Assembly: GCA_030748455.1 (NCBI GenBank) | Contig: JASMLY010000047.1 | Span: 1-20,008, forward strand | Reading direction: 5' to 3' | Length of the DNA: 20,008 nt | DNA from: Phycisphaerales bacterium | GTDB taxonomy: Bacteria > Planctomycetota > Phycisphaerae > Phycisphaerales > SM1A02 | In this document: one piece after another, positions 1 through 7,615 of the stretch | How positions within the stretch are numbered: position 1 is the first letter of the stretch | Layout: every line of letters begins with the position of its first letter | Notes under the pieces: model-generated | What the model was told of the DNA's origin: nothing | The model's database searches: none | Seen by the model: only the letters and a program-made list of their open reading frames with translations | Program-made: the position numbers and the translations under genes

Positions 1-1012
1 CTGAAAGCGTACCTGTCAGGGAAATGTTATTTTTTGCGGGTCCTTTACCATCTGGGTTTTCAGTTACATCTGTTTGAATAGTTTCAAGGCCAACCTCTTT
101 TGCTACATGTTCTAATGTTGCAGTGTGCGATGAGAGATCATCTTTGCAATCAGCCTTTCGTTGAACAGAAAATGGTTTTCCGCCAAGTTCTACGAGGCTT
201 CCTTCCACACAGCAGTGCGTACCAAGAAACTCATTCTGTCGTTTCTTGGTTGGTGGTTTGCCACGTTCATCTTTCGTGTCGAGAAACGCCTGCCAAAGAG
301 GAGCGAGTTTCCTTGCTTCTTCTTGGCTCAGTGAAAAACGTGCGGTGACATCCCATGATTCATCAGGGATGTGGGAATCGATACGTTCTTCACGCTCAAC
401 AATAATTCGAACAGCGACGGATTGAACTCGACCAGCACTGAGCCCGCCGGCGACTCGTTTCCATAATAAGGGTGAAACTTGGTATCCAACAATCCTGTCA
501 AGAATTCTCCGAGCTTGTTGTGCATTCACGAAATCCATGTTGATCGGATGGGGATGATCGAATGCTTCTGCAATTCGTTTCTTCGTGATTTCATTGAAAA
601 TCACACGCTTCGCTTGTGCAGGATCGATTTTCAGTTCTTCAGCAAGATGCCAAGAGATCGCTTCACCCTCTCTATCAAGGTCACTTGCGAACCAAACAGC
701 ATCTGCAGATTTCGCTGCTTTTTTCAGATCTTTGATGAGGGTTCCTTTACCCTTGACTATTTCATACGTAGGGGTGAAGTCGTGTTCTAAGTCCACTCCT
801 GGTACAGGTTGCTTCACGCCCTTTGGAGCACGTGGAGGCAAGTCTCGAACGTGTCCGACAGATGCAGTCACCACGAACTCATCACCGAGATACCGGTTGA
901 TCGTCCTTGCCTTGGCAGGAGATTCCACGATCACCAATTGCTTACCAGTGGCGTCAACTGCCTTGCTTTTCTTCTTCGTGGTCTTCTTCTTGGTTGTTTT
1001 CTTTTTAGCCAA
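1..1012 (-). CDS. topA: DNA topoisomerase I, N-terminal part (3' end beyond the window)
   Basis: Type IA topoisomerase that relaxes negatively supercoiled DNA. About 337 N-terminal residues are visible and the reading frame runs off the left edge. After a Lys/Thr-rich tail (residues 2-17) the Toprim domain starts with QLVIVESPAKARTI (Glu30) and carries the metal-binding motif SDLDREGE (Asp111, Asp113, Glu115). Further on, ARRILDRIVGYQVSPLLW and GLSAGRVQSVAVRIIVERE match the conserved core before the active-site tyrosine, which lies outside the window. No in-frame ATG precedes the Toprim domain, so the start is taken as TTG at 1012, giving an N-terminus MAKKKTTKKK. Lys-rich N-termini of this kind occur in planctomycete TopA (family knowledge). 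An A/G-rich stretch about 8 bases upstream is a weak ribosome site. The gene lies 98 bases downstream of miaA on the same strand. Identity is certain; the exact start is moderately sure. Confidence 0.95.
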   Translation of the reverse strand, partial: MAKKKTTKKKTTKKKSKAVDATGKQLVIVESPAKARTINRYLGDEFVVTASVGHVRDLPPRAPKGVKQPVPGVDLEHDFTPTYEIVKGKGTLIKDLKKAAKSADAVWFASDLDREGEAISWHLAEELKIDPAQAKRVIFNEITKKRIAEAFDHPHPINMDFVNAQQARRILDRIVGYQVSPLLWKRVAGGLSAGRVQSVAVRIIVEREERIDSHIPDESWDVTARFSLSQEEARKLAPLWQAFLDTKDERGKPPTKKRQNEFLGTHCCVEGSLVELGGKPFSVQRKADCKDDLSSHTATLEHVAKEVGLETIQTDVTENPDGKGPAKNNISLTGTLS

Positions 1013-1084
1013 AATATGCTTCTTTTCAAAGGATAGAACGAACAGTACGCCCGTACCATCGGCACGATGTGGGGTAATGGCGGG

Positions 1085-1114
1085 ATATTTGAACGAATTC
1101 TCAGCCCTTGTCAA
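1085..1114 (-). promoter_or_regulatory. Candidate topA promoter overlapping the miaA stop codon
   Basis: On the minus strand a perfect TTGACA (1114-1109) covers the miaA stop codon. It is followed after 18 bases by AAATAT (1090-1085), which matches the -10 consensus at only three of six positions. The spacing is acceptable for sigma-70 and the site would give topA its own transcript with a leader of about 65 bases. The -35 is convincing by itself but the -10 is poor, so this is a tentative call. Confidence 0.3.
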
Positions 1115-2076
1115 GCACCTTTTTCATGAGATTGAGAGCCAAGAGCATGCATAAGTGCAGCATTAACAATGGCTTGGGGCTGTTTTTGATCTATTTCAAT
1201 AAAAGTGGTTCTTGGGAGTACTTTGAACCTTCTGAGCCAAGTTCGTTGAGATTTTGCATACCGACGAGTCAGAATCTTTATTTTCTCAACTGCATGCTCT
1301 AGATCGCATTCACCTCGTAAATGCATCAGAATTTGTTTGTAGCCAAGTGCCTCAGCTGCTTGGGGGCAGAGTGTACCTTGCAATGCGGTGACTTCTTCAA
1401 GTAACCCTTGATCCATCATCATTTTCACGCGTTTGTTGATCCGTTTATTGATCAGACGTACATTCCAATCGAGCCCGATGATCCGCGCGTCTTCCCTTGG
1501 TGTCTGTCCGATCCATTGCGATTGTTGGGCAGAAATAGGTTTGCCCGTACGTTCGAAGACTTCAATCGCACGAATAGTTCTTCGTCGATCGTTTCTGTGG
1601 ATTTTCTTTGTAGCTTCATGATCAACGCGCTCAAGCTGTTCTCTGAGTTGATCGTTGGTCAGTTCTTCAAGCTCAGCTCTTCTTTGTGGATCAGCAGTTG
1701 GGGCATCAAACATTCCAAAAAGTAGACTTTGCACGTACAGATTTGTCCCACCCACGACGATTGGCCATTTTCCTCGTGCTCTGACCTCTTCGATGGTCTC
1801 ATTGGCAAGGGTGAGCCACGTATCGACTGTGAATCCCTGTTCAGATGGTTCGATGATGTCGAAGAGATGATGGGGAGCCATCGCTTGCTCTTGCGGTGTT
1901 GGTTTTGCAGTGCCGATATCCATTTCCTTGTATATTTGCATTGAGTCAGCACAGATGCACTCCCCTCCATTTGGCAGCGAATTTGCGAGCTCAATTGACA
2001 GAGATGTTTTACCTCCAGCAGTTGGTCCTAGAATCAGAATAATCGGTTGCATTACGACATCGTACTTGATCTCCAT
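1111..2076 (-). CDS. miaA: tRNA dimethylallyltransferase
   Basis: Cytosolic enzyme that transfers a dimethylallyl group to N6 of adenosine 37 in tRNAs reading codons that start with U. The 321-residue length is typical. The P-loop GPTAGGKTS spans residues 17-25, followed by the substrate region ADSMQIYKEMDIGTAKPT, then VVGGTNLYVQSL, the RNDRRRTIRAIEVFERTGKP tRNA-binding segment and the C-terminal ALGYKQ. Two starts are possible: ATG at 2076, preceded by GAGG seven bases upstream, and ATG at 2052, which has no suitably spaced ribosome site; the first is preferred. The gene is divergent from pgk and codirectional with topA. Nothing is truncated or missing. Confidence 0.95.
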   Translation of the reverse strand: MEIKYDVVMQPIILILGPTAGGKTSLSIELANSLPNGGECICADSMQIYKEMDIGTAKPTPQEQAMAPHHLFDIIEPSEQGFTVDTWLTLANETIEEVRARGKWPIVVGGTNLYVQSLLFGMFDAPTADPQRRAELEELTNDQLREQLERVDHEATKKIHRNDRRRTIRAIEVFERTGKPISAQQSQWIGQTPREDARIIGLDWNVRLINKRINKRVKMMMDQGLLEEVTALQGTLCPQAAEALGYKQILMHLRGECDLEHAVEKIKILTRRYAKSQRTWLRRFKVLPRTTFIEIDQKQPQAIVNAALMHALGSQSHEKGA

Positions 2077-2149
2077 CTCTTGGCCTCAAAGTCATCATGA
2101 TCAAGACGCAACCCCCCAAGATTTTTTATGAACGCAGTACAATAGGTAT
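2077..2149 (+). promoter_or_regulatory. Divergent miaA/pgk intergenic region with candidate pgk -10 box
   Basis: This 73-base gap must hold the start signals of both miaA (leftward) and pgk (rightward). A good -10 hexamer, TACAAT, lies at 2138-2143, only six bases before the pgk ATG at 2150. No convincing -35 hexamer is found 16-18 bases upstream, where a C-rich run (2112-2117) precedes the spacer. If TACAAT is used, transcription would begin at or beside the start codon, giving a leaderless or nearly leaderless mRNA. That agrees with the lack of a proper Shine-Dalgarno sequence: only AGG, three bases before the ATG. Confidence 0.35.
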
Positions 2150-3313
2150 ATGAAGCAAACGATTGAGGATGTGAATGTTGCGGGCAAGCGTGTATTACTG
2201 CGTGTTGATTTTAACGTTCCACTGAGGGGGGGATCCATCACAGACGATCGTAGAATTGAAATGGCGCTTCCGAGCATCAAGAGCGTGTTAGATCGTGGAG
2301 GATCTCTCACGTTGATGAGCCATCTTGGCAGGCCCAAGGGGAAGGGGGAGGAGCCTGAATTCAGTTTAGAACCCGTAGCAACACGGCTCTCTGAACTTCT
2401 TGGAAAGACCGTTCACTTTGGATCTTTCGATCAGGATGCAGAGATTGTTTTGCTCGAGAACCTTCGTTTTAATGCGGGAGAAAAAGAAGGAGACGAGGCT
2501 TTTGCGAGTTCACTTGCAGCGTATGGTGATATCTATTGCAACGATGCATTTGGAACCGCGCACCGCACACACGCGTCGATGTTCGCCGTCCCAAAGGCAA
2601 TGGAAGGGAAGCCGCGTGTTGCGGGTCTACTTCTTGCAAATGAGTTGCAATACCTAGACCACACGATTCGACATGCAGAAAAACCATTTGTAGCTGTACT
2701 TGGGGGCGCAAAAGTATCAGACAAAATGGACGCAATCAACCATTTGCTCGGAAAGGTTGACACGATTCTCATCGGCGGGGCAATGGCGTATACGTTCCTT
2801 GTAGCAAGCGGGGAAGGCGTGGGGAAAAGTCTCGTGGAACGCGATCGGATCAACGAAGCGAAAGAAATGCTCGATGCGGCAGCAGCAAGCCCAACCGATC
2901 TTCTGTTACCTCACGATCATGTTTGTGCGAAGCAAATAGCCCATGGAACCCCAGTTCAAGTCGTCACTGAACCGATTCCGCAGGAGTGGATGGGTGTCGA
3001 TATCGGTCCAGAGACACAGGCGACATTTACCCACAAGTTGCTCCACGCGAGAACAATCGTGTGGAATGGACCAATGGGCGTGTTCGAGACGCAACCATTT
3101 GATGTAGGAACCCGTCAGATTGCTGAAGCAATTGCAAAAGCTACAGACAATGGGGCAGTCTCAATTGTTGGTGGTGGTGACTCAGCCTCGGCAATTGCCG
3201 CCTTTGAGTTAGAGTCACAAATAACCCATATTTCCACAGGAGGGGGTGCGAGCTTGCAAATGCTCGAAGGGAAATCATTTAAGAGTGTTGAAATCCTTGA
3301 TAATGCTCTATGA
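2150..3313 (+). CDS. pgk: Phosphoglycerate kinase
   Basis: Glycolytic/gluconeogenic enzyme of the cytosol that transfers phosphate between 1,3-bisphosphoglycerate and ADP. Its 387 residues are a normal bacterial length. The N-terminal substrate motif KRVLLRVDFNVPL, the SHLGRPKG segment, the central AVLGGAKVSDKM and the C-terminal nucleotide-binding IVGGGDSASAIAAF with STGGGASLQMLEGK are all present. The ATG start gives the usual family N-terminus. Ribosome-site support is poor, and a -10-like box sits six bases upstream. It heads a rightward run of genes; the next gene starts 35 bases after its stop. rpe, two genes downstream, also belongs to central carbon metabolism. No gene for glyceraldehyde-3-phosphate dehydrogenase is adjacent in the window. 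Confidence 0.97.
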   Translation: MKQTIEDVNVAGKRVLLRVDFNVPLRGGSITDDRRIEMALPSIKSVLDRGGSLTLMSHLGRPKGKGEEPEFSLEPVATRLSELLGKTVHFGSFDQDAEIVLLENLRFNAGEKEGDEAFASSLAAYGDIYCNDAFGTAHRTHASMFAVPKAMEGKPRVAGLLLANELQYLDHTIRHAEKPFVAVLGGAKVSDKMDAINHLLGKVDTILIGGAMAYTFLVASGEGVGKSLVERDRINEAKEMLDAAAASPTDLLLPHDHVCAKQIAHGTPVQVVTEPIPQEWMGVDIGPETQATFTHKLLHARTIVWNGPMGVFETQPFDVGTRQIAEAIAKATDNGAVSIVGGGDSASAIAAFELESQITHISTGGGASLQMLEGKSFKSVEILDNAL

Positions 3314-3348
3314 TTAACGAATAACGGAACCTAGGCAAAGGAGTTTTT

Positions 3349-4392
3349 ATGCGTTTTTCTTGTTATCTTCTTATAGCGTGCGTAGCAGTGTTAGGATTCT
3401 CTACGAACTCTAATGCGCAACGATCAAAACTTGATGTTGGCTCCACAGCCCCAGGGGTGGACATCGCCCAGTGGATCAACGGTACGTATGTTCCAAATGG
3501 CACAGAAACATTTGTTCTAGAATTCTGGGCTACGTGGTGCTCACCATGCAGAAAGTCAATTCCACACCTCTCTCAGTTACAAGAGGAGTACGGGGATCAA
3601 CTCGTTGTTGTTGGCGTTACAGATGAAGATGCAGAAGTTGTTGAGCCCTTTGTTGCTCGAATGGGTTCCAAGATGAATTACATTGTTGGAATTGATAATC
3701 GAGGGAAAACAAAACGGGCTTGGATGCAAGCAGCGGGCAAAAAGGGAATACCAGTAGCGTTCATCGTGGATCGAACCCGTACGATTCAGTTTATCGGGCA
3801 TCCACTTGATCCTGAGTTTGATGCAACGCTTGCGAAGGTCATTTCCGGTCGGTATAGCAAAGAAAAAGAAGCGTTAGCTCAACCAATCATTGCAGAGGCG
3901 AGAAGAAATGCTGCAGGGCAAAGTTGGGAATCTGCAAAGAAAAAATATAATGAAGCAATCGCGATCGACAAAATGGTGTTTGCAGAGTTGTATATCGAAC
4001 AATTTAAAATGTTGCTTCTTAAAAAACGGGATACCAATGCAGGGTACGATTTCGCAGCGAAAATTATTGCAACAAGGGGTGAAGAAGATCCAGAGTTACT
4101 CACATGGCTTGCGGAAACAATCGCAGTAGATCCTGAACTAGAGGATTCTCAGCGTCGCATGGCAATTGCAGTACAGGCTGCCGAAACAGCGTTGAAAAAC
4201 GCTCGGCAAAAGAATGATCCACAGTATCTTTCTGCCCTAGCGAAAGTAAAATTTTATAACGGCGACCTCGACGAAGCGATCGATCATCAGCGACAGGCAT
4301 ATTTTTCTGCAAAAGAATCAGAGAAAGCGTCGTACAAAGAAACACTTGATGGGTACCGAAGGCAGAAACAACGCGCGGGTGTTACGCAATGA
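3349..4392 (+). CDS. Secreted TlpA-like thioredoxin-fold protein with C-terminal helical repeats
   Basis: A 347-residue exported protein. Residues 1-23 form a signal peptide with a hydrophobic core and a likely signal peptidase I site after SNA. A TlpA/AhpC-type thioredoxin fold follows, with the redox motif WATWCSPCRKS (Cys64, Cys67), a GVTDEDAEVVEPF strand-helix segment and the cis-proline segment KKGIPVAFIVD. From about residue 190 the protein is helical and Ala-rich, with TPR-like phrases such as ALAKVKFYNGDLDEAIDHQR. Thioredoxin domains of this type act as periplasmic or membrane-side thiol-disulfide reductases, for example in cytochrome c maturation; the substrate here cannot be read. 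A strong AAAGGAG lies six bases before the ATG. Its stop overlaps the rpe start as ATGA, so the two are probably translationally coupled. It is not a canonical family symbol, so none is given. Confidence 0.85.
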   Translation: MRFSCYLLIACVAVLGFSTNSNAQRSKLDVGSTAPGVDIAQWINGTYVPNGTETFVLEFWATWCSPCRKSIPHLSQLQEEYGDQLVVVGVTDEDAEVVEPFVARMGSKMNYIVGIDNRGKTKRAWMQAAGKKGIPVAFIVDRTRTIQFIGHPLDPEFDATLAKVISGRYSKEKEALAQPIIAEARRNAAGQSWESAKKKYNEAIAIDKMVFAELYIEQFKMLLLKKRDTNAGYDFAAKIIATRGEEDPELLTWLAETIAVDPELEDSQRRMAIAVQAAETALKNARQKNDPQYLSALAKVKFYNGDLDEAIDHQRQAYFSAKESEKASYKETLDGYRRQKQRAGVTQ

Positions 4393-5078
4393 CTTGTGTT
4401 GCAACTGAGATGAGCCTACTTACATCCCCAACTACCCTACCCCTGATTGCTCCGTCAATCTTATCAGCTGATTTTGCGAACCTTGGAGATGAGTGCAAAG
4501 CAGTTCTTGAAGGTGGAGCGGATTTATTGCATCTTGATGTGATGGATGGGCACTTTGTTCCAAACCTTACAATGGGAGAAGCACTTTGTTCATCTCTTCG
4601 CAAAGCAGTACCAGAGACATACCTTGATGCACACCTCATGGTTGAAAATCCAATTTCTTTTGTGAAGAGCTTTGCGAACGCCGGAGCAAATCTGTTTACA
4701 GGTCACATCGAATCCAATGATGATCCTGTTGCACTCGCTCAAGCAATTCACGATGCAGGGATGGATGCTGGTTTAGCAATCAATCCTCCAACAGATGTTG
4801 AGACAATTTTGCCATATCTCGACAATTTTGACCTGATTCTCGTCATGAGCGTGAATCCCGGTTTTTCAGGACAAGCGTTTATTCCAGAAGTACTTGAGAA
4901 GGTTCGAATTGTTTCTGAACGTTTGAGCCCATCACAGCGACTTCAAATGGATGGAGGAATCGGTCCCTCTACGGCGCAATCTGCAAAAGACGCTGGCTGT
5001 GATGTTCTTGTAGCAGCATCAGCGATCTTTGGCTCGAGTGCGTATGCTGCAGCAATTGCTGAACTGCGTGGGTCCTGA
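4389..5078 (+). CDS. rpe: Ribulose-phosphate 3-epimerase
   Basis: Interconverts ribulose 5-phosphate and xylulose 5-phosphate in the pentose phosphate pathway, as a cytosolic TIM barrel. The 229 residues contain APSILSADFANLGDE, LHLDVMDGHFVPNLTMG (metal and acid-base residues His48 and Asp50), the second metal histidine in AHLMVENP (His82), the phosphate loop VMSVNPGFSGQ and the catalytic aspartate in QMDGGI (Asp188). The start overlaps the previous stop (ATGA at 4389-4392), suggesting coupled translation. ATG at 4410 is an alternative start that would remove seven residues; neither has a good ribosome site. All key residues are present. Confidence 0.96.
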   Translation: MTCVATEMSLLTSPTTLPLIAPSILSADFANLGDECKAVLEGGADLLHLDVMDGHFVPNLTMGEALCSSLRKAVPETYLDAHLMVENPISFVKSFANAGANLFTGHIESNDDPVALAQAIHDAGMDAGLAINPPTDVETILPYLDNFDLILVMSVNPGFSGQAFIPEVLEKVRIVSERLSPSQRLQMDGGIGPSTAQSAKDAGCDVLVAASAIFGSSAYAAAIAELRGS

Positions 5079-5110
5079 CCGATACGTGTATGATTGAGGA
5101 ATAGGAAGCA

Positions 5111-5959
5111 GTGACTAAGCAACAAACAACACAGTGGACGGATGAAGCAACATCACCTGCCAAAAAGCGGGGTATTCCAGAAGGATTGTGGATGCGTTGT
5201 ACATCCTGTGCTTCGATTCTTTTTCGAAGAAGCGTTGAGAACAACCTCTGGGTATGCCCTGAATGCCAACATCATTTTCGGCTCAATGGCCCACAGCGAA
5301 TAGAACAGCTTGTCGATGCGGGAACATTTGAACCACACGATGAGAATTTAGCACCCTCAGATCCTCTTCAATTTGAGGACCTTAAAAAATATCCAGATCG
5401 TCTGAAAGCTGCCCAGAAAAAAACTGGTTTTAACGATGCAATGCAAACAGGCCAGGCCTTTATCAAGGGTCGAAAAGTGATGATTGGGGCGATGGATTTT
5501 GCGTTCCTTGGGGGCTCAATGGGTAGCGTTGTTGGCGAGAAGATTCGCCGAATTATCGAAGCAGCTGCAGACCAAGATTTACCACTGATCATCGTATCTG
5601 CGTCGGGTGGCGCTAGAATGATGGAATCTGGATTGTCTCTGATGCAAATGGCGAAGACCTCAGCGGCACTTGCTCGGTTCGATGCCATGGGGGGGCTGTA
5701 CATCAGCGTCCTAACCGACCCAACAACTGGGGGAGTGACTGCTAGTTTTGCGATGCTCGGTGATGTTATTCTTGCTGAACCAAACGCACTTGTAGGTTTT
5801 GCAGGGCCTCGAGTGATCCAACAAACGATTAAACAAGAGTTACCAGAAGGATTTCAACGTGCAGAATTTTTGCAATCATGTGGATTTGTTGATTGCGTTG
5901 TAGCACGGAAAGATTTACGGAGCGAGATTTCGAGCATTATTGATTACGCCGGAAAGTAA
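5111..5959 (+). CDS. accD: Acetyl-CoA carboxylase carboxyltransferase subunit beta
   Basis: Beta subunit of the carboxyltransferase that moves the carboxyl group from biotin to acetyl-CoA, the committed step of fatty acid synthesis; it works with the AccA alpha subunit, which is not in this window. The 282 residues show the N-terminal zinc ribbon (Cys30, Cys33, Cys49, Cys52 in RCTSC...WVCPEC) and the crotonase-like core with IIVSASGGARMMESG, SVLTDPTTGGVTASFAMLGD and GFAGPRVIQQTI. The start is GTG at 5111 with AGGAA five bases upstream; it lies 32 bases after rpe. A TATGAT hexamer at 5089-5094 could be an internal -10 box, but no -35 is evident. lnt starts three bases after its stop codon. Confidence 0.96.
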   Translation: MTKQQTTQWTDEATSPAKKRGIPEGLWMRCTSCASILFRRSVENNLWVCPECQHHFRLNGPQRIEQLVDAGTFEPHDENLAPSDPLQFEDLKKYPDRLKAAQKKTGFNDAMQTGQAFIKGRKVMIGAMDFAFLGGSMGSVVGEKIRRIIEAAADQDLPLIIVSASGGARMMESGLSLMQMAKTSAALARFDAMGGLYISVLTDPTTGGVTASFAMLGDVILAEPNALVGFAGPRVIQQTIKQELPEGFQRAEFLQSCGFVDCVVARKDLRSEISSIIDYAGK

Positions 5960-5962
5960 TAG

Positions 5963-7615
5963 ATGAAGTTTCACACACTTGTGGGACTATCTATTGTTTC
6001 CTCGTTAGGGATTTTCTTGTCGACTGCACCCATGGGTTTTTCGGTTGCTGCGATCATCGCAGTTGTCGCACTTGTGTATATCGCTTGTCATGGAACAGGA
6101 AAAAAAGATCCGTGGATAGTTTTTCTGTTCCAGTTACCACTCTGGTTTTGGCTTGAGCATTGGATCTTTGACGTCTCCGTAGGAGGGTGGATTGGACTGA
6201 GTTTGTATATGTCGATCTGGGCTCCACTCTTTGTAAGCGTACTGCGGCGAGTGCACTTGACACCACGCTTGCAACACATCTCCATTGTTCTCTCTGCCCC
6301 AGTCATTTGGGTGAGTCTTGAGTGCCTGCGTGGCATCATATTGTTTGATGGATACCCTTGGTTTCTCATCGGTACTGGGCTTGTAGATTCAGCGCTTGCA
6401 CAGATCGCAGCGATTGGAAGTGTGTGGCTCGTTAGTTTTGCTGCTGTGTTTTGGAGTGCATCTCTTGTTCGGATTCGGCATTTGAATACATGTACTGCGG
6501 CGATTGCACTCTTCACTCTTCTGGGTTCGTTTTTGTATGGAATGTATATCGAAAAGGGACCAATCCCAACACGGTTACCGATTGCGCTTATTCAAACAAA
6601 CGTTCCGCAATCCAACAAAATGGCGTGGACAACACAGCAACAAGAGCAGGATGTTGCAGCAGCTATTTCTCTTTCAAAGGAAGCTTTAAAAGAGAAAACG
6701 AAGTTCGATCAAGCGCCTCGGCTGATTGTCTGGCCTGAAACGATGTTGCCTGGTTCTGGGTTTGAACTACAAGGAATTGATTTTGCTCCCTATACATCGA
6801 GTGCAGTTTCACTTTGGGGTTACGCTGAGAAAATTCGTTCTTTGTCTCAGGAGTTGGACATACCTCTACTCGTTGGTTCTCACACATGGACGGGTGTAGA
6901 TATAGAGGAATCAGAAACTCAGTGGCTCAACATTGTTGCTGATCAAGAGTTTAATTCTGCAGTGCTTGTTCGACCAGATGGATCGACTACACGGTATGAC
7001 AAATCATTTCTTACACCATTTGGGGAGCGGATTCCGTATGTCAACCTTTGGCCTGCGTTCGAAGAAATTGTCCGTGACACTGTTGGTGTTGCGATGCTTT
7101 TCTCACTTGATGCTGGAGATGGGAAGAGTAACTTTATTCTTGATGGTGTATGTGGATCAGAAAACAAACCAGTACGAATTGGCACTCCAATATGCTTCGA
7201 AGACACGATCCCTTTTGTTGTACGTAATGTAGTTTGGAAGGACAATAAAAGACAAGTAGAAGTACTGATCAACATGAGCAATGATGGGTGGTTTGGAGAC
7301 ATGAATTGGGCTCGGTTGCAACACGTTCGTGAAGCGAGAATGCGCTGCATTGAGAATCGAACACCGATGGTTCGAGTCGCAAACACCGGACAGAGTTGTT
7401 TGATTGATTCACGAGGAAGCGTACAATCAGTGGCAATGAATAATGGCGAAGAAGCGCTGCAAAAACCTGCAACACTGCTAGTCTCGCCACTTGCAGGGTG
7501 GCAACTCCCGTTGAGCCGGTTCACCGGTGATGGTGTTGCATGGCTTTCACTATTTGGAGGTATCCTGCTCATCGTATGCACATTTCAATCGAGGAGCACT
7601 CAAGATGAATCATAA
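5963..7615 (+). CDS. lnt: Apolipoprotein N-acyltransferase
   Basis: Inner-membrane enzyme that adds the third acyl chain to the N-terminal cysteine of lipoproteins. The 550 residues start with a cluster of hydrophobic segments (about residues 5-200) and continue into a nitrilase-like periplasmic domain. The catalytic triad can be placed: Glu259 in IVWPETMLPGS, Lys347 in RYDKSFLTPFGERIPY and Cys411 in GTPICFEDTIP. The following INMSNDGWFGDMNWARLQHV and RCIENRTPMVRVANTGQS are family hallmarks. A last hydrophobic segment lies near the C-terminus (GVAWLSLFGGILLIVCTF). The gene begins three bases after accD and its last 11 bases overlap the next gene. Presence of lnt implies triacylated lipoproteins and a diderm envelope (inference). 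Confidence 0.95.
   Translation: MKFHTLVGLSIVSSLGIFLSTAPMGFSVAAIIAVVALVYIACHGTGKKDPWIVFLFQLPLWFWLEHWIFDVSVGGWIGLSLYMSIWAPLFVSVLRRVHLTPRLQHISIVLSAPVIWVSLECLRGIILFDGYPWFLIGTGLVDSALAQIAAIGSVWLVSFAAVFWSASLVRIRHLNTCTAAIALFTLLGSFLYGMYIEKGPIPTRLPIALIQTNVPQSNKMAWTTQQQEQDVAAAISLSKEALKEKTKFDQAPRLIVWPETMLPGSGFELQGIDFAPYTSSAVSLWGYAEKIRSLSQELDIPLLVGSHTWTGVDIEESETQWLNIVADQEFNSAVLVRPDGSTTRYDKSFLTPFGERIPYVNLWPAFEEIVRDTVGVAMLFSLDAGDGKSNFILDGVCGSENKPVRIGTPICFEDTIPFVVRNVVWKDNKRQVEVLINMSNDGWFGDMNWARLQHVREARMRCIENRTPMVRVANTGQSCLIDSRGSVQSVAMNNGEEALQKPATLLVSPLAGWQLPLSRFTGDGVAWLSLFGGILLIVCTFQSRSTQDES
7591..7596 (+). promoter_or_regulatory. Ribosome binding site that fixes the start of the HEAT-repeat gene
   Basis: GAGGAG lies eight bases before the ATG at 7605 and inside the end of lnt. 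The same frame is open further upstream to an ATG at 7527, but that would add 26 residues encoded wholly inside lnt and would bury the hydrophobic export signal. The site therefore supports the shorter protein. Confidence 0.75.

Noticed and set aside
585..1154. Open frame of 189 codons on the plus strand
   Set aside because: It lies antisense to topA, whose Toprim and core motifs are unmistakable; it has no ribosome site and its translation shows poly-Phe/Val runs from the Lys-rich topA tail.
6943..7581. Open frame of 212 codons on the minus strand
   Set aside because: Antisense to lnt, covering the codons of its catalytic Lys and Cys; no family features and no ribosome site.
7527..7604. N-terminal extension of the HEAT-repeat protein to the ATG at 7527
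   Set aside because: The added residues would be coded entirely within lnt, lack a ribosome site and would mask the export signal; GAGGAG clearly supports ATG 7605.
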